Below, one piece after another: positions 25,774 through 34,087 of a stretch of DNA of 64,000 nucleotides; position 1 is the first letter of the stretch; each line of letters begins with the position of its first letter. The stretch lies in assembly GCF_018131105.1 (NCBI RefSeq), contig NZ_JAFCJI010000002.1, positions 992,001 through 1,056,000 on the forward strand. Direction: 5' to 3'. This DNA is from Bradyrhizobium manausense (GTDB lineage: Bacteria; Pseudomonadota; Alphaproteobacteria; Rhizobiales; Xanthobacteraceae). Made by a program: the position numbers and the translations under genes. The notes under the pieces are model-generated. The model worked only from the letters and a program-made list of their open reading frames with translations, was not told the DNA's origin and did not search any database.

Positions 25774-27219
25774 ATGGCGAATTTTCGGCCGGACGGATGG
25801 GACATGATGCAATCGGTGGCAGGGCTGGTGACAAGGCAGGCAAAACGGACGGGATATGTCGCCGGCGCAACGATGATTGCGACCGCATTGCTGTTCCCTG
25901 CAATCGCGCAGGCCCAAGGGCAGCAGGGACAACAAGGGCAAAACGGCCTCTCAAAACTGTTCGGCGGAATCTTCTCCGGCTCGGACCCGGCACCATCACA
26001 ACCCACACCCGCCCCCGGCGGCGCCCAACCCTGGAGCGGCGAGGACGGGGCCTCCGGCCATCCACTGATGACGGCGGCTGCGATCCGCGAGGCCGCCGGC
26101 AATTTTGACAATTGCGTTGCAGGCATGTGGCCCGATGCCGCACGGCGCAACATCACCCAGCAAAATTTCCAGCGCTTCACCGCAGGACTCGTCCCCGATC
26201 TGCGCATCATGGACCTGATGGACTCGCAGCCGGAATTCACCAAGTCGATATGGGACTATCTCGACATCCTCGTGAACGACAACCGCCTCGCCAAGGGCAA
26301 GGAAATCCTCGCCAGATACAAGGCGCAGTTCGACGCGACCGAAAAGGCCTATGGCGTCGACCGCTACATCATCGCGGCGATCTGGGGTATCGAGTCCAAT
26401 TATTCGACACAGATGGGCGACCGCAGCGTGCTGCAATCGACCGCGACGCTTGCCTGCGTCGGCCGCCGCCAGGCCTATTTCAAGGACGAATTCCTCTCGG
26501 CACTGGAGATCGTCAATCGCGGCGATTTGCGCCCTGAGCAGATGCGCGGCTCCTGGGCCGGCGCGTTCGGCCCGACCCAGTTCATGCCGACGGCGTTCAA
26601 GCGCTTTGCCGTCGACGGCGATGGCGACGGACGGCGCGACGTGGTCGACAACCCGACCGACCTGATCGCCTCCACCGCCAACAACCTGAAGAAGGACGGC
26701 TGGCAGACCGGCCAGACCTGGGGCTACGAGGTCGTGGTGCCCCAGGGCTTCAACTACATGCTGGCCGACCGCGCCAAGATGATGACGATCGCGCAATGGG
26801 AGAAGCTTGGCCTCAAGCGGCCGACCGGCCAGCCCTTCCCGCATCCGGCGGAGAAAGCCTATCTGCTGGCGCCCGCCGGCGCGCAGGGGCCGGGCTTCCT
26901 GATGCTGCAGAATTTCCGCGTCATCATGAAATACAACCCGGCCGAGGCCTATGCGATGGCGATCGGCCATTTCGCCGACCGCCTGCGCGGCGGCCAGCCC
27001 TTCGTGCAGCCCTGGCCGCGGCAAGAGCGGGAGCTATCCCGCGCCGAGCGGCTGGAACTCCAGCAACTGCTGGCCCAGCGCGGCTTCTACAGGGGCACCC
27101 CGGACGGCCAGTTCGGCGGTCAGACCCGTGACGCGCTGCGCAACTTCCAGGTCTCGATCGGCCTCCCTGCCGACGGGTTTGCCACCTCCGACGTGCTGGA
27201 CCGGCTGCGCGGGCGGTAA
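25774..27219 (+). CDS. Lytic murein transglycosylase (MltB family) with PG-binding domain
   Basis: A 481-residue periplasmic muramidase-like enzyme. A signal peptide (about 1-48, ending AIAQAQ) is followed by a Gln/Pro-rich linker. The SLT-type catalytic domain carries the catalytic glutamate in IWGIESNYS (E207), the segment GSWAGAFGPTQFMPTAFKRFAVDGDGDGRRD, and AYLLAPAGAQGPGFLMLQNFRVIMKYN. The C-terminal peptidoglycan-binding domain (about 418-480) shows RGFYRGTPDGQFGGQTRDALRNFQ. The family cleaves glycan strands to form 1,6-anhydro ends. It lies just upstream of a DUF459 protein, suggesting a shared envelope function. Confidence 0.95.
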   Translation: MANFRPDGWDMMQSVAGLVTRQAKRTGYVAGATMIATALLFPAIAQAQGQQGQQGQNGLSKLFGGIFSGSDPAPSQPTPAPGGAQPWSGEDGASGHPLMTAAAIREAAGNFDNCVAGMWPDAARRNITQQNFQRFTAGLVPDLRIMDLMDSQPEFTKSIWDYLDILVNDNRLAKGKEILARYKAQFDATEKAYGVDRYIIAAIWGIESNYSTQMGDRSVLQSTATLACVGRRQAYFKDEFLSALEIVNRGDLRPEQMRGSWAGAFGPTQFMPTAFKRFAVDGDGDGRRDVVDNPTDLIASTANNLKKDGWQTGQTWGYEVVVPQGFNYMLADRAKMMTIAQWEKLGLKRPTGQPFPHPAEKAYLLAPAGAQGPGFLMLQNFRVIMKYNPAEAYAMAIGHFADRLRGGQPFVQPWPRQERELSRAERLELQQLLAQRGFYRGTPDGQFGGQTRDALRNFQVSIGLPADGFATSDVLDRLRGR

Positions 27220-27367
27220 AACGGCCTGAAAGTAACCCTGAACGGCGATTTTGGCCGATCAGCAGTGCATGGGCCCAAGAATCTGCAAGAGAATTTGCCC
27301 GTTTGGCGCCCGATTCCGCTATTATAACGACCTACCTCCAGACCCCGTTGCGCGCGCCCGAGATCGC

Positions 27368-29053
27368 ATGTCGAAGCCCAAATCCTTTTTCAAGGCGCTG
27401 ACCGAGACCGGCCCGTTGATCGCGCTGGGGACGGCGCTTGCGATCCTGGTGTCGGTCGCGGGGGCCTCGGCGCAGGGGTTCTTCAACTTCCCGGGCTTCG
27501 GTGGGCCGCCGCAGCGCCAGGCTCCGCAACGCGGCGGTGGTGGCGGCGGCTGGTTCGGCGGCGACTTCTTCGCACCGTTCCAGCAACCGCAGCAGCAGGC
27601 CCCGCGCCAGGATTTTTCGCGCGCGCCGTCGCCGGCCAAGCGCGAGACCATTGCCGACAAGAACGTGCTGGTGATCGGCGACGCCATGGCCGACTGGCTC
27701 GCCTATGGCCTCGAGGACGCCTACACCGAGCAGCCCGACATGGGCGTGATCCGCAAGCACAGGACCAATTCGGGCCTGATCAAGTATCAGCCCAAAGGTG
27801 AGCCCTCGGACTGGGCGGCGGCCGCAAGGGGTATTCTGGAGACCGAGAAGCCTGACGTGATCGTCGTCATGCTCGGCCTCAACGACCGCATCGCCATCCG
27901 CGAAGCTGTCGAAAAATCCGACAAGGCCTCCGACAAGGACAAGAAGAACGACAAGGCCGCGCGCGGCAAGCCGCCGGCAAAACCCGGCGACGCCAAGCCC
28001 GACACCGCAGCCAAGCCCGACGACAAGCCTGTCGACACCGACCTGCCGCAAGACGACGCCGACAACGCCGATACGCCGGCGGCCGTGCCGGAAAAGACCG
28101 CGCGCAATCCGAACGGCCTCTACGAATTCCGCGACGAGCATTGGGTCGAGCTCTACGGCAAGAAGATCGAAGAGCTCGCGAACGTCCTCAAGGCGAAGGG
28201 CGTGCCGGTGCTCTGGGTCGGCCTGCCTGCGATCCGCGGGCCCAAGGGCACCGCGGACATGCTGTTCCTGGATTCGCTCTATCGCGAAGGTGCGGCCAAG
28301 GCCGGCATCACCTATGTCGACGTCTGGGACGGCTTTGTCGATGAAGCCGGCCGCTTCCTCCAGAAGGGTCCGGACTTCGAAGGCCAGATCCGTCAACTCC
28401 GCAGCGGCGACGGCGTCTATTTCACCAAGCCCGGCGCGCGCAAGCTCGCGCATTACGTCGAGCGCGAGATCACGCGCCTGCTGGCGGGCCGCTCCGGCCC
28501 GATCGCGCTGCCGAGCGAGCCGGGGACGCCCGACACCAGCGCCGAGCCCGGCAAACCGGCGCCGCGGCCGCTCGCGGGCCCGATCGTGCCATTGGTTGCG
28601 GCCTCGATCTCGACCGATCAATTGCTGGGTGGACCGGGCACGCGTCCCGCCGCCGTCGATGCGCTCGCCGCCCGGACGCTGGTGAAGGGCGAGCCGCTCG
28701 CCGCGCCCGCGGGCCGTGCCGATGATTATTCCTGGCCGCGCCGCGAAGTCGGCCGCGAGCAGGCCAAGGGCGATACGCCTGTCGCGGCGACGACGCCTGA
28801 CGGTGGCACTGCGGCTCCAGTTGCGCCGGGTGCGGCCGCCGCGATCGCGCCGCCCAAGCCACCCGCACCGAAGAAGCCGACGCCGCCGCAGCAGCAGCCG
28901 GCACAGGCAACGCCGTCCTTCCGCGATTTCTTTGGCTTCGGCTCGCCGCAGCCGGCACCACGTCAATTGGCGCCCGGGCCGCGCAACCCGAATCCGAACC
29001 CTGCGATCCCGCGGCCGCCGGGCAATGTCGGGCGATCGGCGGAAGTTCGGTAG
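27368..29053 (+). CDS. DUF459 SGNH-hydrolase-like periplasmic protein
   Basis: A 561-residue protein with a signal anchor (about 12-36), a Gly/Gln-rich linker and an SGNH-fold domain interrupted by a Lys/Asp/Ala-rich insertion (about 180-245). A Pro-rich C-terminal tail (about 470-561) follows. The SGNH block V positions are partly atypical: block I reads GDAMAD (104-109), with Ala where the nucleophile Ser is expected. Block III GLND (170-173) is present. The block V region DGVYFTKPG (348-356) lacks the usual His. It may therefore be a non-catalytic or divergent family member. ATG 27368 is chosen because it gives the signal anchor; the frame is open from 27251. Confidence 0.85.
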   Translation: MSKPKSFFKALTETGPLIALGTALAILVSVAGASAQGFFNFPGFGGPPQRQAPQRGGGGGGWFGGDFFAPFQQPQQQAPRQDFSRAPSPAKRETIADKNVLVIGDAMADWLAYGLEDAYTEQPDMGVIRKHRTNSGLIKYQPKGEPSDWAAAARGILETEKPDVIVVMLGLNDRIAIREAVEKSDKASDKDKKNDKAARGKPPAKPGDAKPDTAAKPDDKPVDTDLPQDDADNADTPAAVPEKTARNPNGLYEFRDEHWVELYGKKIEELANVLKAKGVPVLWVGLPAIRGPKGTADMLFLDSLYREGAAKAGITYVDVWDGFVDEAGRFLQKGPDFEGQIRQLRSGDGVYFTKPGARKLAHYVEREITRLLAGRSGPIALPSEPGTPDTSAEPGKPAPRPLAGPIVPLVAASISTDQLLGGPGTRPAAVDALAARTLVKGEPLAAPAGRADDYSWPRREVGREQAKGDTPVAATTPDGGTAAPVAPGAAAAIAPPKPPAPKKPTPPQQQPAQATPSFRDFFGFGSPQPAPRQLAPGPRNPNPNPAIPRPPGNVGRSAEVR

Positions 29054-29062
29054 GGAATTGCT

Positions 29063-29166
29063 GTCATTCCGGGACGCGCCGCCTGGCGCGAGCCCGGAAT
29101 CCATTCAACAGCATTGATGGTAGCACGATGGATTCCGGGCTCGCGCTCCGCGCGCCCCGGAATGAC
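29063..29166. repeat. Intergenic palindromic repeat, family A, copy 3
   Basis: The left arm GTCATTCCGGGACGCG pairs with GCGCCCCGGAATGAC, and an inner GGAATCCAT pairs with ATGGATTCC. It occupies the gap between the convergent DUF459 and csbD genes almost exactly. Confidence 0.85.
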
Positions 29167-29175
29167 GGGCACCGA

Positions 29176-29550
29176 CTAGCCGTAGTAGCGCCAGCGCGGC
29201 GGCGGGCGACGCGCAGGGCGCGACATCAGCAGCGCGAGCGCAAAGCCGATGCCACCGGCGACGAGCAGCGCGCCGAGCGGATTGTCCTGCACTTTCTTCG
29301 ACAACGCCTGCGAACCATCGCGAAGCGTATCGCCGCTGTTGTCATAGGCGTCCTTGGCGTAGCTCGTCGCCGTGTCTGCGGCGTCACGCACGGCGTCCTT
29401 CGCCTGGCCGTAGAGATTCTGCACGGTGCCGGCAGCTTCGCGCGCCTTGCCCGACGTCTGCGTCTGCGCATCGCCTGCGAGATCGCCGACAGCGCCTTCT
29501 GCGCGCCCAGCGAATTCCTTGGCCGATCCGACGATCCTGTCCTTGTCCAT
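29176..29550 (-). CDS. CsbD-family stress-related protein
   Basis: A 124-residue protein. The N-terminal CsbD domain reads MDKDRIVGSAKEFAGRAEGAVGDLAGDAQTQTSGKAREAAGTVQNLYGQ, followed by an Ala/Asp-rich amphipathic helix and one C-terminal hydrophobic segment (GALLVAGGIGFALALLM). CsbD proteins are general-stress proteins of unknown biochemical role; the layout resembles DUF883/ElaB membrane-anchored proteins. ATG 29550 has a strong RBS (GAGGAGG). An EcfG-like promoter lies at 29580-29604. Confidence 0.9.
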   Translation of the reverse strand: MDKDRIVGSAKEFAGRAEGAVGDLAGDAQTQTSGKAREAAGTVQNLYGQAKDAVRDAADTATSYAKDAYDNSGDTLRDGSQALSKKVQDNPLGALLVAGGIGFALALLMSRPARRPPPRWRYYG

Positions 29551-29579
29551 GATGCTCCTCCTCGGGGGTCTGCCCAAGT

Positions 29580-29604
29580 AACAGATCAGGAGGAGCGCAG
29601 TTCC
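29580..29604 (-). promoter_or_regulatory. EcfG-type general-stress promoter, weaker match
   Basis: On the minus strand this reads GGAAC-N16-TGTT, one base off the alphaproteobacterial EcfG consensus GGAAC-N16/17-CGTT. It lies 30-54 bases upstream of the csbD-like start, the expected distance. Confidence 0.6.
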
Positions 29605-29624
29605 ACGGCCGCTGAGACTTTGGC

Positions 29625-30362
29625 CTAGAGAATAAGCCCACCATCGACCACGAGCGTCTGTCCGATCATGTACGAAGACAGCGGCGAAGCCAGGAACAGC
29701 GCCGCGCCGGCCATATCAGCCGGCGTGCCCAATCGCCGCAGCGGAATGCGTGACAATGCACCTTCGAGCCGCTTGGGATTGTCGGTCGTCACCTTCGTCA
29801 TCTTGGTGTCGACGAGACCGGGCGCGATGCCGTTGACGCGGATGCCGTCTTCCGCCCAAGCCTCGCCCAGCGTCCGCGTCAATCCAACCGCGCCGGTCTT
29901 CGACGCATTGTAGGCGGGATTGCCCATGGTGGAATGATAGGCCGCGGTCGAGGACACCATGATCAGCGCGCCGCTGGAATCCCGCAACATGGAATGAAAC
30001 CGCGTCGCGCACGCCATCAGGCTCATCAGATTGACCTCGACGACCTTGCGGAAGCCGGTCATCTCGAATTCGCCGCGACGATAGAGCACCGCGCCCTGTG
30101 CGAGCACCAGGATATCGAGCCGATCGAATGACGGCTTGAACGCTTCGACCGCACCGGGGTTGCCGACGTCGAGCTGCGCGTAGGCGAGACCGGCGAGATC
30201 GGAGCCCTCCTCAGCCTGATATTCCGTTGCACGAGCGCGCGTGCCACACACCGCAACAGCTGCGCCTCTCGCGCGAAAGGCTTGCGCGATGCCGTTGCCG
30301 ATACCGCTGGAACCACCGACGACCAGCACCTGCTTGCCAGAGAAATCGAGTTCGTTCGCCAT
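29625..30362 (-). CDS. SDR-family oxidoreductase
   Basis: A 245-residue short-chain dehydrogenase/reductase. The cofactor motif is VLVVGGSSGIGNGIAQAF (TGxxxGxG variant). The catalytic residues are Ser in IMVSSTAAYHS and Tyr-x3-Lys in YNASKTG. The C-terminal PLRRLGTPADMAGAALFLASPLSSYMIGQTLVVDGGLIL is typical of classical SDRs. ATG 30362 follows GGAGG about ten bases upstream. It is divergent from another SDR and near a TfdA-like dioxygenase, so the three may degrade one compound. Substrate unknown. Confidence 0.9.
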   Translation of the reverse strand: MANELDFSGKQVLVVGGSSGIGNGIAQAFRARGAAVAVCGTRARATEYQAEEGSDLAGLAYAQLDVGNPGAVEAFKPSFDRLDILVLAQGAVLYRRGEFEMTGFRKVVEVNLMSLMACATRFHSMLRDSSGALIMVSSTAAYHSTMGNPAYNASKTGAVGLTRTLGEAWAEDGIRVNGIAPGLVDTKMTKVTTDNPKRLEGALSRIPLRRLGTPADMAGAALFLASPLSSYMIGQTLVVDGGLIL

Positions 30363-30461
30363 CGCGGCCTCCCCTTTTGTTTTGCTTGTTTGACCTGTCT
30401 GCGGATCGATGCCAGCCTTGTCCATCTCACAACAAGAAACAAGAGACCGCGAGGAAACACC

Positions 30462-31241
30462 ATGTCCGAATTCAAAGAGCTCAGCCGCTCCGTGAAGGGC
30501 CTCACCGTTCTCGTCACCGGCGCGGCGAGCGGCATGGGGCGCGCCACTGCGCGCGTGTTCGCGACGGAGGGCGCCAACGTCGCCGTCACCGATCATGACG
30601 AGCAAGGCGCGCACACGGTTGCGAAGGAGATCGCGGCAAGCGGCGGTTCGGCGAAGGCGTGGAAGCTCGACGTTGCCGACGGCGGCGAGATCAAGCGCGT
30701 GGTCGGCGACGTCGCCGCGCATTTCGGCGGGCTCGACATCATCGTCAACAATGCCGGGATCTCCGTGCGCGTCGCGATCGACGACGAGAGTTACGAGGAC
30801 GCCTGGGCCAGGGGCATCGCGGTGATGCTGACGGCTCATCCCCGCATCATCCGCGCCGCCCTGCCTCACTTACGCAAGTCGAGGAGCCCGCGCATCGTCA
30901 ACATCGCCTCGACCGAGGCGCTCGGCGCTACCGGATTGCACAGCCCCTACTCTGCAGCAAAGGGAGGCGTCGCGAGCCTGACGCGGTCGCTTGCGGTCGA
31001 GCTCGGCCGCGAGGGCATCACCGTCAACTGCATCTGTCCGGGGCCGATCCGCACCGCCATCACCGACCGCATCTCGGAAGAGCACAAGACCATCTACGCC
31101 AAGCGCCGCACGGCACTCGGCCGCTACGGCGACCCTGAGGAGGTCGCGCATATGACGCTGAGCCTGTGCCTGCCGGCCGCGTCCTTCCTCACCGGCGCCG
31201 TGATTCCGGTCGACGGCGGGTTGATGGCCCGAAACGCGTGA
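30462..31241 (+). CDS. SDR-family oxidoreductase
   Basis: A 259-residue classical SDR. The cofactor motif is VLVTGAASGMGRATARVFA, with NNAG at about residue 95 and catalytic Ser in NIASTEALG. Tyr-x3-Lys is in YSAAKGG, and the C-terminal end is SFLTGAVIPVDGGLMARNA. The start at ATG 30462 has GAGGAAAC just upstream. It is followed 97 bases later by the dioxygenase on the same strand. It differs clearly from its divergent SDR neighbour, so this is not a recent duplication. Confidence 0.9.
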   Translation: MSEFKELSRSVKGLTVLVTGAASGMGRATARVFATEGANVAVTDHDEQGAHTVAKEIAASGGSAKAWKLDVADGGEIKRVVGDVAAHFGGLDIIVNNAGISVRVAIDDESYEDAWARGIAVMLTAHPRIIRAALPHLRKSRSPRIVNIASTEALGATGLHSPYSAAKGGVASLTRSLAVELGREGITVNCICPGPIRTAITDRISEEHKTIYAKRRTALGRYGDPEEVAHMTLSLCLPAASFLTGAVIPVDGGLMARNA

Positions 31242-31338
31242 GAGCCATGCGCGAGGAGCGTTGACATCATCAGGCGCGAGAGTAGCTTTTTGACCAGCAG
31301 AGCGGGACCAACCGCTCGCGGTTCGCGGGAGAGACGCC

Positions 31339-32226
31339 ATGACGATCGCCATCCGGCAACTTCAGACGCATTTTGTCGGCGAGGTTTCCGGCCTCGACCT
31401 ACGAAAGCCTCTCACGCCGGATGAAGCCCGCGACGTCGAGGCCGCCATGGACAAATACGCGGTGCTCGTCTTCCACGACCAGGACATCACCGACGAGCAG
31501 CAGATGGCGTTCGCGCTGAATTTCGGTCAGCGCGAGGACGCGCGGGGCGGCACTGTCACGCAGGCGAAGGACTATCGGCTCCAGTCCGGCCTCAACGACG
31601 TGTCCAATCTCGGCAAGGACGGCAAGCCGCTTGCGAAGGACAGCCGCACGCATCTGTTCAATCTCGGCAACTGCCTGTGGCACTCCGACAGCTCGTTCCG
31701 TCCCATCCCGGCAAAATTCTCGCTGCTCTCGGCACGCGTGGTGAACCCGAAGGGTGGCAACACCGAATTCGCCGACATGCGCGCGGCCTACGACGCGCTC
31801 GACGATGAGACCAAGGCCGAGATCGACGATCTCATCTGCGAGCACTCGCTGATGTATTCGCGGGGGTCGCTCGGCTTCACCGAATATACCGATGACGAAA
31901 AGGCGATGTTCAAGCCGGTGCTGCAGCGTCTGGTGCGAACGCACCCCGTGCATCGGCGCAAGTCGCTGTATCTCTCATCGCATGCCGGCAAGATCGTCAG
32001 CATGAGCGTGCCGGAAGGACGGCTGCTGCTGCGCGACCTCAACGAGCATGCGACACAGCCCGAATTCGTCTACGTCCACAAATGGAAGCTGCATGACCTC
32101 GTGATGTGGGACAACCGTCAGACCATGCACCGCGTCCGCCGCTACGACCAGTCTCAGCCCCGCGACATGCGAAGGGCGACGGTAGCGGGGACCGAGCCGA
32201 CGGTGCAGCAGCAGGCGGCGGAGTAG
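31339..32226 (+). CDS. TauD/TfdA-family 2-oxoglutarate dioxygenase, TfdA-like
   Basis: A 295-residue Fe(II)/2-oxoglutarate-dependent oxygenase. The iron ligands fit HxD...H: WHSDSSF (H115, D117) and MWDNRQTMHRVRRYD (H264), with the 2-oxoglutarate-binding arginine in DMRRAT. Comparing from memory with the Cupriavidus 2,4-D dioxygenase TfdA, the similarity is strong throughout (SVLVF-type strand, GG-TEFCDMRAAYDAL block, VRTH, EHATQ-EFVY, W-GDLVMWDNR). It therefore belongs near TfdA/TfdA-alpha rather than taurine dioxygenase. The natural substrate is not known. Two SDR genes lie immediately upstream. Confidence 0.88.
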   Translation: MTIAIRQLQTHFVGEVSGLDLRKPLTPDEARDVEAAMDKYAVLVFHDQDITDEQQMAFALNFGQREDARGGTVTQAKDYRLQSGLNDVSNLGKDGKPLAKDSRTHLFNLGNCLWHSDSSFRPIPAKFSLLSARVVNPKGGNTEFADMRAAYDALDDETKAEIDDLICEHSLMYSRGSLGFTEYTDDEKAMFKPVLQRLVRTHPVHRRKSLYLSSHAGKIVSMSVPEGRLLLRDLNEHATQPEFVYVHKWKLHDLVMWDNRQTMHRVRRYDQSQPRDMRRATVAGTEPTVQQQAAE

Positions 32227-32232
32227 GCTAAT

Positions 32233-32255
32233 GTCGTCCCGGCGAAGGCCGGGAC
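32233..32255. repeat. Single-arm family B palindrome
   Basis: GTCGTCCCGGCGAAGGCCGG followed by GAC forms one hairpin arm of the family B element, seven bases after the dioxygenase stop. It could function as that gene's terminator. Confidence 0.7.
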
Positions 32256-32282
32256 GAAAAGCGTGACCGCTTCAACAAACTC

Positions 32283-32363
32283 CGTCATTGCGAGCGAAGC
32301 AATCCAGAATGCCTGCGCGGAGGGATCCTGGATTGCTTCGTCGCTTCGCTCCTCGCAATGACG
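32283..32363. repeat. Intergenic palindromic repeat, family C
   Basis: CGTCATTGCGAGCGAAGCAA pairs with the inverted TTGCTTCGTCGCTTCGCTCC and CGCAATGACG arm. Each side contains the sub-motif GCGAAGC / GCTTCG. It lies between the convergent dioxygenase and YqgE genes, directly after the family B arm. No second copy occurs in this window. Confidence 0.8.
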
Positions 32364-32394
32364 GCGCTGAGGGTTACGCTATGACCACTTTCAG

Positions 32395-33039
32395 CTAGGC
32401 GTGCCCCGCCTCGTTCGACAGCATGCCGGGATCAATCCCGATCTTGCGCAGCGCGCGGCCGTATTTCTCGTCGACATCGTCGCCGAAGATCAGATCGGCG
32501 TCGGCGTCGCAATGCAGCCAGCCATTGCTCTGGATCTCGGTCTCGAGCTGGCCCGGCGCCCAGCCGGCATAGCCGAGCGCGAGGATGGCGTGCTTGGGGC
32601 CGGAGCCGTTGGCGATGGCGCGCAGGATATCGACGGTCGCGGTGAGGCAGACGCCGTCGTCGATCCGCAGCGTCGCATGCTCGATGTAGAAATCGCTGGA
32701 ATGCAGCACGAAGCCGCGACCGGTATCGACCGGGCCGCCGGCCAGCACCTTCATGCTTTCGGCATTTTGCGGCAGCTTGATGTGCTCGCCCTTCTTGACG
32801 ATGCCGAGCTGTTCGAGCAGCTCCGGGAAATCGATGCTGCCCGCCGGATGATTGACAATGATGCCCATCGCACCCTCGGCCGAATGCGCACAGAGATAGA
32901 TCACCGAGCGCTCGAAGCGGGAGTCGCCCATGACGGGCATCGCGATCAGGAGCCGACCGTCGAGATAACCGGCCGAATTGGGGAGCGCGGGGCCTGCGCC
33001 GCGGGTGCTTTCGCCCGTCCTTTTGCCAGTGGGAGCCAT
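32395..33039 (-). CDS. YqgE/AlgH (UPF0301) family protein
   Basis: A 214-residue protein with the UPF0301 pattern: GYLDGRLLIAMPVMGDSRFERSVIYLCAHSAEGAMGIIVNHP near residue 25, VLAGGPVDTGRGFVLHSSDF near 98, and the end GYAGWAPGQLETEIQSNGWL. AlgH/YqgE family members are conserved proteins of uncertain biochemical role; AlgH affects alginate genes in Pseudomonas. The start at 33039 leaves a Gly/Thr-rich 22-residue leader, so MPVMGD (internal) is a less likely start. It is divergent from the DsbD-N-domain gene. Confidence 0.9.
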   Translation of the reverse strand: MAPTGKRTGESTRGAGPALPNSAGYLDGRLLIAMPVMGDSRFERSVIYLCAHSAEGAMGIIVNHPAGSIDFPELLEQLGIVKKGEHIKLPQNAESMKVLAGGPVDTGRGFVLHSSDFYIEHATLRIDDGVCLTATVDILRAIANGSGPKHAILALGYAGWAPGQLETEIQSNGWLHCDADADLIFGDDVDEKYGRALRKIGIDPGMLSNEAGHA

Positions 33040-33181
33040 CGGTAAAGCACTCCGGTTTCAATTCCTATCCTGATGTCGGGCCGGGCTGCTGTCAAATCAA
33101 GGCTTGCAGAGACTTGATTCGAGTGCATCCATCACAAGCAATTCAATGGTTTGCCCCCGGGTGACCCTGTAAAGACGTGCC

Positions 33182-34021
33182 ATGCTGACAAGAGTTCCCC
33201 TGCATGCGGCGATTGGCGTCGCGACAACCTTGCTTGCGTCGTCGCTGGCGATGAGCGCCCATGCCGACGATGCGTCACAGTGGCAACGCGACGGCCATTC
33301 CGCGGTGCGGCTCCTCGCGGGATCGCGCAGCGGCGCGGTCCTGCTCGGCGGTATTGCTTTCCAGCTCCAGCCCGGCTGGAAAACATATTGGCGCATGCCC
33401 GGCGATTCCGGCGTGCCGCCACGGTTCGACTTCTCGAAGTCGGATAACGTCGAAGCCGTGACGGTGATGTGGCCGGCACCGCTGAAATTCGACGACGGCG
33501 CGGGCGGCCACTCGATCGGCTATCACGACCAGATCGTGCTGCCCCTGCGCATCGTCGCCAAGGCCGCCGACAAGCCGGTGACGTTGCGCGCCGAGATCAA
33601 TTACGCGGTGTGCGAGAAGCTCTGCGTTCCCGTCGAGGCCAATGTCGAGCTCGGCTTCAACAACGTCGCCTCGACCGAAGACGTCAATTTGCGCTCGGCG
33701 CTGGATTCGGTGCCGAAGCCCGCCAATGTCGGCGATCCCAATCCCCTGACCATCCGCGACGTCAAGCGCGACGGGCCCAAGAACGTATTGGTGGATGTCG
33801 TTGCGCCTGACAGCAGCAAGGTCAATCTGTACGTGGAGGGACCGACGCCCGAGTGGTCACTGCCGATCCCAGCACCCGTCGAACACAGCCCACCCGGCGT
33901 GAAGCGATTTTCCTTCGAGCTCGACGGATTGCCGCCGGGCGTCAAGCCCGACGGCGCAGCGCTCAAGTTCACGCTGGTCGGGCCCGAGAAATCCTACGAG
34001 TTCAATACGAATTTGGAGTGA
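33182..34021 (+). CDS. Secreted protein with DsbD N-terminal-like domain
   Basis: A 279-residue periplasmic protein with a signal peptide ending SAHA (about residue 28), then a DsbD-alpha/ScsB-N-type domain. Cysteines lie in NYAVCEKLCVPVEAN (two Cys separated by three residues), matching the redox-active or metal-binding pair of that domain. It lacks the membrane electron-channel and thioredoxin domains of full DsbD. It may be a stand-alone partner in disulfide or copper handling. The next gene is the flippase, after a palindromic repeat. Confidence 0.85.
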   Translation: MLTRVPLHAAIGVATTLLASSLAMSAHADDASQWQRDGHSAVRLLAGSRSGAVLLGGIAFQLQPGWKTYWRMPGDSGVPPRFDFSKSDNVEAVTVMWPAPLKFDDGAGGHSIGYHDQIVLPLRIVAKAADKPVTLRAEINYAVCEKLCVPVEANVELGFNNVASTEDVNLRSALDSVPKPANVGDPNPLTIRDVKRDGPKNVLVDVVAPDSSKVNLYVEGPTPEWSLPIPAPVEHSPPGVKRFSFELDGLPPGVKPDGAALKFTLVGPEKSYEFNTNLE

Positions 34022-34087
34022 GCGTCGTCCCGGAAGCTGTCGAGATGGCGCCGAGTGATTTCCGTTGCTAGCGCTCATTCGCCGCTG

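Noticed and set aside
27332..29104. Minus-strand open frame of 590 codons
   Set aside because: Antisense to the DUF459 gene, with an Arg/Leu-rich product lacking any domain. A GC-bias shadow.
30282..30461. N-terminal extension of the second SDR
   Set aside because: The 60 added residues overlap the divergent SDR and precede the SDR fold; ATG 30462 has an RBS.
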